64,000 nt of DNA, taken from the NCBI GenBank assembly GCA_902800185.1, contig CADCDK010000005.1, positions 1-64,000 on the forward strand. The letters are read 5' to 3'. This document shows positions 44,177 through 52,426 of the stretch, piece by piece (position 1 is the first letter of the stretch; each line of letters opens with the position of its first letter). This stretch comes from an uncultured Prevotellaceae bacterium. Lineage in GTDB: Bacteria; Bacteroidota; Bacteroidia; Bacteroidales; Bacteroidaceae. The notes below the pieces were generated by a model, which worked only from the letters and a program-made list of their open reading frames with translations, was not told where the DNA came from and did no database searches. A program made the position numbers and the translations under genes.

Positions 44177-44240
44177 TGTTATAGAATTTAGATTGTTATT
44201 GATTCTGTTAAAGGACATATACCCTACAAAAATACGAATA

Positions 44241-44271
44241 AAAAAAGAGAAGAGTGTTTACCTCTTCTCTT
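44241..44271 (-). terminator. Terminator of the pepD transcript
   Basis: A 10-bp stem AAGAGAAGAG/CTCTTCTCTT with a 7-base loop. On the minus strand it is followed by seven T residues. It lies about 180 bases after the pepD stop, with the dispersed repeat in between. Confidence 0.75.
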
Positions 44272-44304
44272 AATTAAGAAAAATTAAGAATATTGGAGTG
44301 GCCG

Positions 44305-44430
44305 CTTCCACTAAGTGGTAGCCTTGTTTTCACTGCTTGGTAGCGTGAGTACCACTGAGTGGAATTCTCAGTACCAACCCGCCTGGTACTGACAGTTCCA
44401 ACCCGCTTGGTACTGATAGTTCCAACTTGT
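44305..44430 (+). repeat. Dispersed structured repeat, copy B
   Basis: Same orientation as 1321-1450 and highly similar, starting CTTCCACTAAG and sharing an identical 38-base core. Internal dyads include CCACTAAGTGG, CCACTGAGTGG and CAGTACCA/TGGTACTG; the second half contains two tandem 24-base-like units built from GGTACTGAcAGTTCCAAC. It lies between the pepD stop and the terminator of that transcript, in antisense orientation to it. Confidence 0.85.
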
Positions 44431-44449
44431 TTTTTAGTTCACTTCCTCT

Positions 44450-45913
44450 TTATTTGACGGGGATTTCCTCCAATGTCTTCTTCAGCAATTCCCAGAAAGG
44501 AGCAACGGTGGCGATGAGGGCGCGCTCGGTGGTGGTGTGCGGGCTCTTCATCGTAGGACCGAGGGAGACAACGTCGAGATGCGGGTACTTCCCGAGGATG
44601 ACGGAGCACTCCAGTCCGGCATGGTCAACCTGAATGATGCCCTCGGTGCCGTTCAGCTCCTTGTAGATGCGGAGCAGCAGGTGCAGCAGCTCGCTGTCGG
44701 GGTTCGGATCCCAGCCGCCATAGCTCCCGGCGGTCTCCACCTTCATGCCTGCCATGTTGAAACAGCTCTCGAGCATCTTGACGATGTAGTCCTTCATATC
44801 CTCGCGGCTGGAGCGTGCCAGAATCTGCAGTGAAGCACTGCCGTTCTCAATGTTGATGATGGCGAGGTTCGACGAGGTCTCCACCACGTTGGGATAGGCG
44901 GGTATCATGCGCACCACGCCGTCGTGACAGGCGTAGATGGCGTTGATGAGGTTGTCCTGTATCTCCACGGGAATCTCCGTCTTCGGGGTCTCGATGTCTT
45001 CAGCGAAGAACTCGATGCCGCTCTCAATGCCTTTGTACTCGTCGGTGAAGTCTTCCTTCCAGTCGGCCACCAGTTCTTGGAGTGCCTCGACATTCTCCTT
45101 CGGAAGGGTGAGCACCACTTCCGCCTTGAAGGGGATGGCATTGCGCATGTTGCCACCATGCCAAGTGGCAAGACGTGCCTCGCACTCCTCGATGGCTTCG
45201 CGCACGAAGCGTGCCATCATCTTGTTGGCATTGCCGCGCCCCTCGTGAATCTCCAGTCCGCTGTGTCCGCCACGCAGTCCTTTCAGCGTCACGCGCACGG
45301 CAGCATCCGTCGGGTCGGTTTCCACTTCTTTGTATTCCAGTGTGGCGGTCACGTCGATGCCGCCTGCGGAGCCAATGACGAACTTTCCCCAGTGCTCAGA
45401 GTCGAGGTTGAGCAGGATGTCGCCCTGAAGCATGTTCTCAGGCAGGTCGTTGGCACCGTACATGCCCGTCTCCTCGTCGGCTGTGATGAGGGCTTCTACG
45501 GGACCATGGCGGAGCGTCTTGTCTTCCATGACAGCCATGATAGCGGCAACGCCCAGGCCGTTGTCGGCACCGAGTGTGGTTCCTTTGGCTTTCACCCACT
45601 CGCCGTCGATCCACGGCTCGATGGGGTCGGTCACGAAGTCGTGTGTGGACTCAGGTGTCTTCTGCGGCACCATGTCCATGTGGGCCTGCAGAATCACTCC
45701 CTTGCGGTTCTCCATGCCTGCCGAGGCGGGCTTGCGCATCACGACGTTGCGGCCTTCGTCGATGAAGGCTTCCACACCGGCTTGCTTGGCGAAGTCGAGC
45801 AGGAACTGTTGTACTTTCTCTAAATGTCCGCTGGGGCGGGGCACCTGCGTCAGCGCGTAGAAGTTGCGCCATACGCATTCGGGTGATAGTTTTGCAATTT
45901 CGTTGTTCATCAT
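44450..45913 (-). CDS. pepD: Aminoacyl-histidine dipeptidase (PepD, M20 family)
   Basis: Zinc dipeptidase of 487 residues that cleaves dipeptides such as Xaa-His. Signatures: VILQAHMDMVPQ (first metal His and Asp), GTTLGADNGLGVAAIMAVME (bridging Asp), ALITADEETGMYGANDL (catalytic Glu pair), LNLDSEHWGKFVIGSAGG, GLRGGHSGLEIHEGRGNANK, and IIQVDHAGLECSVILGKYPH near the C-terminus. There is no signal peptide, so it is cytoplasmic. Start at the ATG pair 45913/45910. It lies 3 bases after the LPG-synthase-like gene and is probably co-transcribed with it. Confidence 0.96.
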   Translation of the reverse strand: MMNNEIAKLSPECVWRNFYALTQVPRPSGHLEKVQQFLLDFAKQAGVEAFIDEGRNVVMRKPASAGMENRKGVILQAHMDMVPQKTPESTHDFVTDPIEPWIDGEWVKAKGTTLGADNGLGVAAIMAVMEDKTLRHGPVEALITADEETGMYGANDLPENMLQGDILLNLDSEHWGKFVIGSAGGIDVTATLEYKEVETDPTDAAVRVTLKGLRGGHSGLEIHEGRGNANKMMARFVREAIEECEARLATWHGGNMRNAIPFKAEVVLTLPKENVEALQELVADWKEDFTDEYKGIESGIEFFAEDIETPKTEIPVEIQDNLINAIYACHDGVVRMIPAYPNVVETSSNLAIINIENGSASLQILARSSREDMKDYIVKMLESCFNMAGMKVETAGSYGGWDPNPDSELLHLLLRIYKELNGTEGIIQVDHAGLECSVILGKYPHLDVVSLGPTMKSPHTTTERALIATVAPFWELLKKTLEEIPVK

Positions 45914-45916
45914 GTT

Positions 45917-46912
45917 TTATTCAGTTTTTAGGATAGTTGATTGACGAAAGAATAGCATGATCCACGCATACACACCCAGAAGGATGACGAGGAGCGTCTG
46001 GACGGAGTGGACGATGAGGACGAAGTAGAGCGCATCGTATTCCTGTATGCCATAGAGAATGAGCATGGTCTTCACGGCGAAATGCCACGGGCCAGCACCG
46101 TTGGGTGTGGGCACGATAACGGCTATGCTGCCAACGATGAAGGTGACCAGCGCACAGGACATGCCCAGTTGGGATGTCGCCTCGAAGCAGAAGAATGTCA
46201 GGTAGTAATGCAGGAAGTAGCTTCCCCAGATGGCGAGGGTGAAGAACAGAAACAGTGGCACGTTGCGCACCTTGCGAAGCGAGGCGATGCCCTGCCAGAT
46301 ACCGGAGAGCGTGTCCTTCACCTTATTATATATGGTGAGCTTGCGCAGGAGAATCCAGAAGAGGATGCCCATGGCAATGAGGCAGATGATGGTGACCATC
46401 CACCCCGTGCGGGTGAAGCGGTTGATGATGCCGTCGAGACTGGTGCCCGTCTCGTCGAAGAACGTCATGAAGACGGGAATCTGCACGAGGAACGTAGCAC
46501 CGGCAATCAGCAGGACGAGCACCGAGTCGATGGCACGCTCGGTGACAACGGTTCCCAAGGCCTTGGGGAACGAAACGTTGTCGTAGCGTTTCAATACCCC
46601 GCAGCGCGCAAACTCGCCGAGGCGGGGCACGATGAGACTCAAGGCATAGGAGAGGAAGATGGAGTGGATGGAAGTAGAGACCCGCGGACGTTCCCCCAAA
46701 GGCTCCAGCGTCTGACGCCAGCGCCAGCCACGGAACACCTGCGCCATGATGCCAAAGGGGAAGGACAGCAGCATCCATGTCCAGTCCATTTGGTGAAGCA
46801 TCACCTCCTTGACCTGCTGGAAGTCGAACCCTCGGTACATCCAGTAGAGGATGGCACCACCGAGAACCATCGACAGCAGTATCTTCAATATGTTGTTGGT
46901 AATTGTCTTCAT
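45917..46912 (-). CDS. Lysylphosphatidylglycerol-synthase-type integral membrane protein
   Basis: A 331-residue protein with about eight hydrophobic segments, of the LPG_synthase_TM (UPF0104) family. Typical blocks: LGGAILYWMYRGFDFQQV, the SIFLSYALSLIVPRLGEFAR region with RCGVLKRYDNVSFPKALGTV and VTERAIDSVLVLLI, and near the C-terminus IVPTPNGAGPWHFAVKTM. It lacks the C-terminal synthetase domain of MprF, so it is more likely a lipid flippase or transporter; the substrate is unknown. The ATG at 46912 lies only 6 bases after a -7 box, suggesting a leaderless or near-leaderless message. Confidence 0.88.
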   Translation of the reverse strand: MKTITNNILKILLSMVLGGAILYWMYRGFDFQQVKEVMLHQMDWTWMLLSFPFGIMAQVFRGWRWRQTLEPLGERPRVSTSIHSIFLSYALSLIVPRLGEFARCGVLKRYDNVSFPKALGTVVTERAIDSVLVLLIAGATFLVQIPVFMTFFDETGTSLDGIINRFTRTGWMVTIICLIAMGILFWILLRKLTIYNKVKDTLSGIWQGIASLRKVRNVPLFLFFTLAIWGSYFLHYYLTFFCFEATSQLGMSCALVTFIVGSIAVIVPTPNGAGPWHFAVKTMLILYGIQEYDALYFVLIVHSVQTLLVILLGVYAWIMLFFRQSTILKTE

Positions 46913-46918
46913 ATCATG

Positions 46919-46949
46919 CAAAAGTAATGTAAATCGTTGATAACACAAA
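46919..46949 (-). promoter_or_regulatory. Promoter of the LPG-synthase-like gene
   Basis: On the minus strand TTTG (46946-46949) and TACTTTTG (46919-46926) are separated by 19 bases, a full consensus. The ATG follows 6 bases after the -7 box. Confidence 0.7.
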
Positions 46950-47009
46950 ATTATAGCTGTGTTTTTAATTATTTTTTAATGCGGACTCTCTTCTTTGGAA
47001 ATATTTTCC

Positions 47010-47017
47010 TACCTTTG
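47010..47017 (+). promoter_or_regulatory. -7 element upstream of rsmA
   Basis: TACCTTTG, 18 bases before the rsmA ATG. A TTTGG at 46994 is too close to be a standard -33. Confidence 0.5.
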
Positions 47018-47035
47018 CAAGAAAGCAATGCACAC

Positions 47036-47833
47036 ATGGTGAAACAAGTAAAGCCGAAAAAGAACCTGGGCCAGCACTTCCTGACCGACCTCTCGATAGC
47101 CCGTCGTATCGCCGACACGGTGGATGCCTGTCCCGACATTCCCGTCTTGGAGATTGGACCGGGCATGGGCGTCCTGACACAATATCTTGTGGCAAAGCCC
47201 CGTCCCGTGAAGGCGGTGGAGATTGACAAGGAGAGTGTGGCATACCTGAAGCAGACGTTGTTTAAGGACTCCTCCGACCCCATCATCGAAGGCGACTTCC
47301 TGCGAATGGATCTTCATGATGTCTTCGGCGGGCAGCCCTTCGTGCTCACGGGCAACTATCCCTATGACATCTCGTCGCAGATCTTCTTCAAGATGCTCGA
47401 CTACAAGGAACTCGTGCCTTGCTGCACGGGTATGATCCAGCGTGAGGTGGCGTTGCGGATCGCCTCGGAGCCTGGCAACAAGGCATACGGCATCCTCTCG
47501 GTGCTGATACAGGCGTGGTATGACGTGGAATATCTCTTCACCGTCGATGAGCATGTGTTCAATCCGCCGCCCAAGGTGAAGAGTGCCGTGATTCGGATGA
47601 CGCGCAACCACGTGGACTCGTTAGGGTGCGACGAACAGCTTTTCAAGCGGGTGGTGAAGACGGTCTTTAACCAGCGTCGGAAGATGTTGCGGGTGTCATT
47701 GCGCCAGCTTCTGCCATCTACCTCATCGCTCTTGTCGGCGGAGTCACCCGTCCCCATGCTGACGAAGCGCCCGGAACAACTGTCGGTACAGGACTTTGTG
47801 GAACTGACAAACATGGTCGCAACGGAGATGTAA
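47036..47833 (+). CDS. rsmA: 16S rRNA dimethyladenosine transferase
   Basis: Dimethylates A1518 and A1519 of 16S rRNA using SAM. The 265-residue protein opens with KPKKNLGQHFLTDLSIARRI, then the SAM-binding loop VLEIGPGMGVLTQYL, AVEIDKESVAYL, the catalytic FVLTGNYPYDISSQIFFKML (NxPY), and MIQREVALRIASEPGNKAYG. The C-terminal domain carries VFNPPPKVKSAVIRM and FNQRRKMLRVSL. The ATG at 47036 was chosen because the -7 box at 47010-47017 excludes the earlier in-frame start. Confidence 0.97.
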   Translation: MVKQVKPKKNLGQHFLTDLSIARRIADTVDACPDIPVLEIGPGMGVLTQYLVAKPRPVKAVEIDKESVAYLKQTLFKDSSDPIIEGDFLRMDLHDVFGGQPFVLTGNYPYDISSQIFFKMLDYKELVPCCTGMIQREVALRIASEPGNKAYGILSVLIQAWYDVEYLFTVDEHVFNPPPKVKSAVIRMTRNHVDSLGCDEQLFKRVVKTVFNQRRKMLRVSLRQLLPSTSSLLSAESPVPMLTKRPEQLSVQDFVELTNMVATEM

Positions 47834-47858
47834 GGAAAAAAGAAATCAGGAAAGAGAC

Positions 47859-48356
47859 ATGATGACCAAGCAAGAACGATATGAAACGCTCTGCGCACAG
47901 GTGGAAAGCCTGATTGCAGGAGAAACCAATGAAACGGGTATGCTGGCGAATACGGCGGCTGCCATGAAGGAAATGTTCCCTGAAGCGTATTTCTGGGTGG
48001 GATTCTATTTAGTGAAGGAGTTGGAAGGACAAGGAGACGAGAAGTCAAGCCGGTTGGAGTTAGGACCATTCCAGGGCTCAGTCGCCTGCTATACGATTCC
48101 CTATGGAAAAGGCGTGTGTGGAACGGCATGGGCTGAACAAAGAACGCAAGTCGTTCCCGACGTGGAGGCTTTTCCCGGCCATATCGCCTGTAGCTCGCTC
48201 AGTCGCTCAGAGATTGTGGTGCCCGTGTTCGGAATGGACGGTCATGTGAAAGCTGTGATCGATATAGACAGTACGGAAGTGGGAACCTTTGACGAGGTGG
48301 ATGCCCTGTATCTCGAAAAGATTGCAAAAATTTTGGCAAAAGAGTTGCGGTATTGA
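47859..48356 (+). CDS. msrC: Free methionine-(R)-sulfoxide reductase (GAF domain)
   Basis: Reduces free methionine-R-sulfoxide, protecting against oxidants. The 165-residue single GAF domain has the fRMsr signature: FWVGFYLVKELE, LGPFQGSVACYTIPYGKGVC with two redox cysteines, and VEAFPGHIACSSLSRSEIVV with the catalytic cysteine in IAC. All three cysteines known from the E. coli and yeast enzymes are present, so this is not a mere GAF sensor. It lies 25 bases downstream of rsmA on the same strand. Confidence 0.92.
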   Translation: MMTKQERYETLCAQVESLIAGETNETGMLANTAAAMKEMFPEAYFWVGFYLVKELEGQGDEKSSRLELGPFQGSVACYTIPYGKGVCGTAWAEQRTQVVPDVEAFPGHIACSSLSRSEIVVPVFGMDGHVKAVIDIDSTEVGTFDEVDALYLEKIAKILAKELRY

Positions 48357-48434
48357 AATAATTTGACTATTTTTGTGCATCATTAAACTCATGAATTGTA
48401 ACCGAAAACTGTATAAACTATAAACAATAATAAT

Positions 48435-48995
48435 ATGATTGACGTAAAAGAAACATTAAACGGTGCGGAAGAGCGCATGGAGATGGCAGCGATGTTCTTG
48501 GAGGATTCCCTGAACCGCATTCGCGCAGGCAGAGCCAATGTCGCCATTCTGGATGGTGTGCGTGTGAATTCTTATGGTTCGATGGTTCCGTTGAATCAGG
48601 TTGCCAACGTGTCGTGCCCCGATGCACGTACAATCGCCATCAAGCCTTGGGACCGCAAGGCCATCCGCGATATTGAGAAGGCTATCATGGATAGTGACGT
48701 GGGTATTACACCCGAGAACAATGGTGAGATCATCCGACTGGGCATTCCACAGCCGACGGAAGAGCGTCGCCGTGACTTGGTGAAACAGTGCAATAAGATT
48801 GGTGAGAAGGCCAAGGTGGAGGTGCGCAACGTGCGCGGCGAAATCAAGGAGAAACTGAAGAAAGCCATCAAGGACGGACTCAGTGAGGACAATGAGAAGG
48901 ATGCCGAGGCCGACCTTCAGAAGCTGCATGACAAGTACATCAAGAAACTGGATGACTTGCTGGAAGCAAAGAACAAGGAAATCATGACCGTATAG
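48435..48995 (+). CDS. frr: Ribosome-recycling factor
   Basis: Splits post-termination ribosomes together with EF-G. The 186 residues match the family length. Visible: RIRAGRANVAILDGVRVNSY, MVPLNQVANVSCPDARTIAI, WDRKAIRDIEKAIMDSDVGI, IPQPTEERRRDLVKQCNKIG, and the C-terminal helix LQKLHDKYIKKLDDLLEAKN. The rsgA gene begins 28 bases later. Confidence 0.97.
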   Translation: MIDVKETLNGAEERMEMAAMFLEDSLNRIRAGRANVAILDGVRVNSYGSMVPLNQVANVSCPDARTIAIKPWDRKAIRDIEKAIMDSDVGITPENNGEIIRLGIPQPTEERRRDLVKQCNKIGEKAKVEVRNVRGEIKEKLKKAIKDGLSEDNEKDAEADLQKLHDKYIKKLDDLLEAKNKEIMTV

Positions 48996-49027
48996 TTGGC
49001 AATTGATAATTCGTAATTGACAATTGA
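48996..49027. repeat. AATTGA-type short tandem words in the frr-rsgA spacer
   Basis: GGCAATTGA, TAATTCG, TAATTGA and CAATTGA make up the whole spacer with a 7-base period. The TTG start of rsgA lies inside the last unit. Confidence 0.65.
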
Positions 49028-49968
49028 AAGGACTCGTCATTAAAAACACAGGAAGCTGGTACACCGTTCTCTTGGACGATGGCCAGCTTATTCCTTGTAA
49101 GGTGAAAGGAAACTTTCGCCTGAAGGGAATCCGTAGCACCAACCCTGTTGCCGTCGGTGATCGTGTGGAGGTGCGAAATGAGGACTCCAGTTGGATAACA
49201 GGTATTGAAGATCGCCGAAACTATATCATTCGCAAGTCGTCCAATCTTTCCAAGCAAAGCCATATTCTGGCAGCCAACGTCGATCAGGTGTTCCTCATTA
49301 TCACAGTCAACTATCCTGAGACGAGTACTGTCTTTATCGACCGATTCCTTGCTTCCGCAGAAGCCTATCGGGTGCCGGTGGTGCTGGTGTTTAACAAACG
49401 AGACCTGCTGTCGGAAGAGGAACTGCATTATCAGGATATGATGATGCAACTCTATGATACCGTGGGCTATCATTGTGTGAGTGTATCGGCAACGACGGGC
49501 TACGGTGTTGACGAACTGCACCGTTTGATGCAGGATAAGATCACTTTGCTGAGTGGACACAGTGGGGTGGGGAAGTCAACGCTGATCAACCGTCTGCTGC
49601 CGGGTGTCGAGCTGCGTACAGCGGAGATCAGTGATGCCCATAACACGGGAATGCATACGACCACGTTCTCAGAGATGCTTCCTTTGAACACGGATGCCTC
49701 CGGTCTGTCTGCAGGGTGGCTGATTGACACGCCGGGCATCAAAGGTTTTGGAACTTTCGATATAGAGCCCGAAGAGTTAACCAGCTATTTCAAGGAAATC
49801 TTCCATTTCTCCAAGGATTGCCGCTTCAGCAACTGTACCCATACCCATGAACCTGGCTGTGCGGTGCTCAAAGCCGTGGAAGACCATTATATAGCAGCTT
49901 CGCGCTACCAGTCATACCTCTCTATGCTGCAGGATAAAGAAGAGAACAAGTACCGCGAAGCCTATTAA
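49024..49968 (+). CDS. rsgA: Ribosome small-subunit GTPase RsgA
   Basis: Circularly permuted GTPase that checks maturation of the 30S subunit. The 314-residue protein has an OB-fold N-terminus ([20 protein letters not shown]), G4 [15 protein letters not shown] before G1 [15 protein letters not shown]3 in [14 protein letters not shown], and a C-terminal zinc knuckle ([14 protein letters not shown]). The start is TTG: a stop codon lies two codons upstream (49018-49020) and no ATG or GTG exists before the conserved domain. It converges on udk with about 20 bases between the stops. Confidence 0.95.
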   Translation: MKGLVIKNTGSWYTVLLDDGQLIPCKVKGNFRLKGIRSTNPVAVGDRVEVRNEDSSWITGIEDRRNYIIRKSSNLSKQSHILAANVDQVFLIITVNYPETSTVFIDRFLASAEAYRVPVVLVFNKRDLLSEEELHYQDMMMQLYDTVGYHCVSVSATTGYGVDELHRLMQDKITLLSGHSGVGKSTLINRLLPGVELRTAEISDAHNTGMHTTTFSEMLPLNTDASGLSAGWLIDTPGIKGFGTFDIEPEELTSYFKEIFHFSKDCRFSNCTHTHEPGCAVLKAVEDHYIAASRYQSYLSMLQDKEENKYREAY

Positions 49969-49989
49969 ACAGAACCTTTTTCCTTTGTC

Positions 49990-50625
49990 TTATTCCATCT
50001 TGATGGGTGGAACCAATCCTTCTATGTATTTACAGAGGATGCCGATGCCCTTCACATTCTCACCACCTTGTGGAATGATGAGGTCGGCAAATCGCTTGGT
50101 GGGCTCAATGAATTGCTCGTGCATGGGCTTGAGAACCTTCAGATAGCGATCAACAACCATTGAAACCGTACGGCCGCGGTCGATGGTGTCACGCTGGATG
50201 TTGCGGATTAGCCGCTCGTCGGGGTCAGCATCTACAAAGATCTTCAAATCCATGATGTCACGAAGTTTCTTGTTGATGAGCGTCATAATCCCCTCGATGA
50301 TGATGACAGGTTTGGGCTCCACATGCACCGTTTCAGGAAGGCGGTTGGATAGAATGTATGAGTAGGTTGGCTGCTCAATGCTCTTTCCCTCGCGCAGCTC
50401 GTTGATTTGTTTGGTCAGCAGCTTCCAGTCGAAGGCATCGGGATGGTCAAAGTTGATGGCCTTGCGCTCTTCGTCAGTCATGTGGGTCGTGTCGTTGTAA
50501 TACGAGTCAAGCGGAACCACGGCAACATAATGGGGGGGCAAGGCTTCAACAATCTTCTTGACAACGGTGGTCTTACCAGAACCGGTTCCTCCGGCAATAC
50601 CGATGATGGTTATTCTGTCATTCAT
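49990..50625 (-). CDS. udk: Uridine kinase
   Basis: Phosphorylates uridine and cytidine to the monophosphates for pyrimidine salvage. The 211-residue protein has the P-loop IIGIAGGTGSGKTTVVKKI, VVPLDSYYNDTTHM, NFDHPDAFDWKLLTKQI, VEPKPVIIIEGIMTL, MDLKIFVDADPDERLIRNIQ RD-type lid and RFADLIIPQGGEN. It overlaps the upstream glycosylase-like gene by 4 bases, placing it in a leftward operon with that gene and the exported EEP enzyme; a nucleic-acid salvage theme fits. Confidence 0.96.
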   Translation of the reverse strand: MNDRITIIGIAGGTGSGKTTVVKKIVEALPPHYVAVVPLDSYYNDTTHMTDEERKAINFDHPDAFDWKLLTKQINELREGKSIEQPTYSYILSNRLPETVHVEPKPVIIIEGIMTLINKKLRDIMDLKIFVDADPDERLIRNIQRDTIDRGRTVSMVVDRYLKVLKPMHEQFIEPTKRFADLIIPQGGENVKGIGILCKYIEGLVPPIKME

Positions 50626-51233
50626 AGGTTGATGGATTTTATAGGGATTACTTCTTTGAACATCTGTTGATACTTTTCGGCTTTCTTCTCGGTCTTCATC
50701 GGATAGGCTCGCGAACTGCTCGGCATGCGGTAGAGTCTCATTTCTCTGCCCTCGAACTCAAATGAGGAATACGATCCTACGGATGGTTGCACCATGTCGA
50801 AATGACTGCAGAAGATGTCGGTTGCTTTCTGACCGGTCGTCACCACAGCCCTGCAGTCTGGGGCACGTTGTAGCAATAGGTCGAGATTCGTTGGCTCCAC
50901 AACCTCCAAGTCCTTGTCCGAAGCGGTGTTCTTCAGCCTGCGCACCGTGTGTGCCGTGTCATACATTCCGATACCTTTGTCGTTGAGAAAGGGAATGATG
51001 ATGTCAAGCCGAAAGGTTTTCCGCTCCTCATCAACGAAGTGGAGCTTGTCGCCATAGAAGCAGATGCCCATGATGCGCCACATGTCGTTGATGAAGTTCG
51101 GGTAGAAGAAGTCCATGGACCAACGCTTGCGTGCTGGAGGAAAACTTCCCAGCATGATCAGCCGGCAGCCATCGGGTAGGAAAGGCTCCCACGGGTGGAC
51201 TTCAGTCCCTGAACTCCTCGAACTCTCAGACAT
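50622..51233 (-). CDS. Uracil-DNA-glycosylase-superfamily protein
   Basis: A 203-residue cytoplasmic protein resembling the UDG-fold family that includes deoxyinosine and mismatch-specific glycosylases. The active-site-like loop is RLIMLGSFPPARKRWSMDFF, followed by NFINDMWRIMGICFYGD; the second motif is MPSSSRAYPMKTEKKAEKY. Typical Asp/His catalytic residues of family 1 UDG are not evident, so the base excised, if any, cannot be named. The 5' end abuts the EEP gene (TAATG, one base shared) and the 3' end overlaps udk by 4 bases. Confidence 0.75.
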   Translation of the reverse strand: MSESSRSSGTEVHPWEPFLPDGCRLIMLGSFPPARKRWSMDFFYPNFINDMWRIMGICFYGDKLHFVDEERKTFRLDIIIPFLNDKGIGMYDTAHTVRRLKNTASDKDLEVVEPTNLDLLLQRAPDCRAVVTTGQKATDIFCSHFDMVQPSVGSYSSFEFEGREMRLYRMPSSSRAYPMKTEKKAEKYQQMFKEVIPIKSINL

Positions 51234-52282
51234 TACTTCTGCTCCTTGGCCACGTAAACAACAACGGGCAGGTGGTCGGAGTATCCGTCAAGCCACACAC
51301 CACCGGCATGTGTGCGAAGAGGATTGTTCTTGTACTTACCATCGGACTGGAACAGGTAGTCGCGTTTGAACACATGATGTTTCCAGTACTTCAATGTGGA
51401 GAAGTCTTTCTCCTTGTTCTGGTTAAGCAGGTTCTTCGACAGGAGAATCTGGTCGAACAGGTTCCACGAGCCATTGTAGCGTAGTGTGCCTTGGCCTTGC
51501 TTGGCAAGCACATTGTACCAGGGGTTGTACATGTCGCCGTCCTTCACCTTGTCGATCTCTGCCTTGCCACGCAGACCTTCGGTCATGCTCTTGTTGGTGG
51601 GGTCGTCGTTCATATCGCCCATCACGAACACCTTGCAGTCGGGATCGTCACGCAACAGGGAATCTACGACAACCTTGATCTGGCGTGCGCCCAACTCACG
51701 GTAATAGGAACCGGCGAAGCGGCTCGGCAGGTGGTTCACAATGATGGCCACATGGTCGCCTCCCAACGTTCCACTGACGGTGAAGAAACCACGGGTGGCA
51801 CGTCCGGAGTCGGCAGGTAGCTCATATATATAAGGTACGAGCTTGATGTCGCGTACTGTGAACAACGAAGGATTGTACAACAGGGCGCAGTCCACACCGC
51901 GCTTGTCGGGTCCCTCGATATGTACGAACTGGGTGTTACGGGCTTTCAGCTCCGGCTGGTTGCAGAGGTCGGTCAGCGCCTTTGCATTCTCCACTTCACT
52001 CACACCAATCACTGCGCAGCCAATGGTCTTGGGCAGCACGTCGGTACCCATGTCTGCCAAGGCACGTGCCATGTTGTGCAGCTTGTGGGTGTACTTCAGA
52101 CCGTTCCAATGATAGCCGCCGTCGGGCAGAAACTCAGAGTCATTCTTGCCAGCATCGTGGCAGGTGTCAAACAAATTCTCAAGATTGTAGAAGCCCACAC
52201 CATAAACGGAAAACTTCTTTTGCTGTGCGGATGCTGTCAATGCAACAAGCATCACTGCCATTAGGATTAAGGTTCTTTTCAT
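51233..52282 (-). CDS. Exported endonuclease/exonuclease/phosphatase-family protein
   Basis: A 349-residue EEP-fold enzyme with a signal peptide (RTLILMAVMLVALTASA). Catalytic blocks in order: GVGFYNLENLFDTCHDAGKN (Asn and Glu-like metal region), IGVSEVENAKALTDL (metal-binding Glu), HLPSRFAGSYYRELGARQIK, VFVMGDMNDDPTN (Asp-x-Asn), and the final SDHLPVVVYVA (Asp-His pair). Family members cut DNA or RNA or remove phosphates; the substrate here is not defined. No lipobox is seen, so it is periplasmic or secreted. It is divergent from the SusC-like receptor gene and coupled to the glycosylase-like gene. Confidence 0.88.
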   Translation of the reverse strand: MKRTLILMAVMLVALTASAQQKKFSVYGVGFYNLENLFDTCHDAGKNDSEFLPDGGYHWNGLKYTHKLHNMARALADMGTDVLPKTIGCAVIGVSEVENAKALTDLCNQPELKARNTQFVHIEGPDKRGVDCALLYNPSLFTVRDIKLVPYIYELPADSGRATRGFFTVSGTLGGDHVAIIVNHLPSRFAGSYYRELGARQIKVVVDSLLRDDPDCKVFVMGDMNDDPTNKSMTEGLRGKAEIDKVKDGDMYNPWYNVLAKQGQGTLRYNGSWNLFDQILLSKNLLNQNKEKDFSTLKYWKHHVFKRDYLFQSDGKYKNNPLRTHAGGVWLDGYSDHLPVVVYVAKEQK

Positions 52283-52426
52283 AATTCAAGTAATTTTTTT
52301 GCAAATATCGGAATTTAATCTGAAAAAATTGCATAATTTCCAAAAAAAATTAATCAAAAAACTTTCGTTTCTCAAATATATTTTGTTACTTTGCAAAAAA
52401 TCTAATAATCATTATAACTAACTATT
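52283..52426. promoter_or_regulatory. Divergent, AT-rich control region of the nuclease/receptor locus
   Basis: AT-rich spacer between the two divergent operons. On the plus strand TTACTTTG (52386-52393) is one mismatch from TAnnTTTG, with TTTC about 20 bases upstream; on the minus strand GATATTTG (52302-52309) is a similar near-match. Neither is a perfect promoter. Confidence 0.35.

Noticed and set aside
46937-47035. Longer start for rsmA
   Set aside because: A -7 TACCTTTG at 47010-47017 lies inside this stretch, and the family N-terminus begins at 47036.
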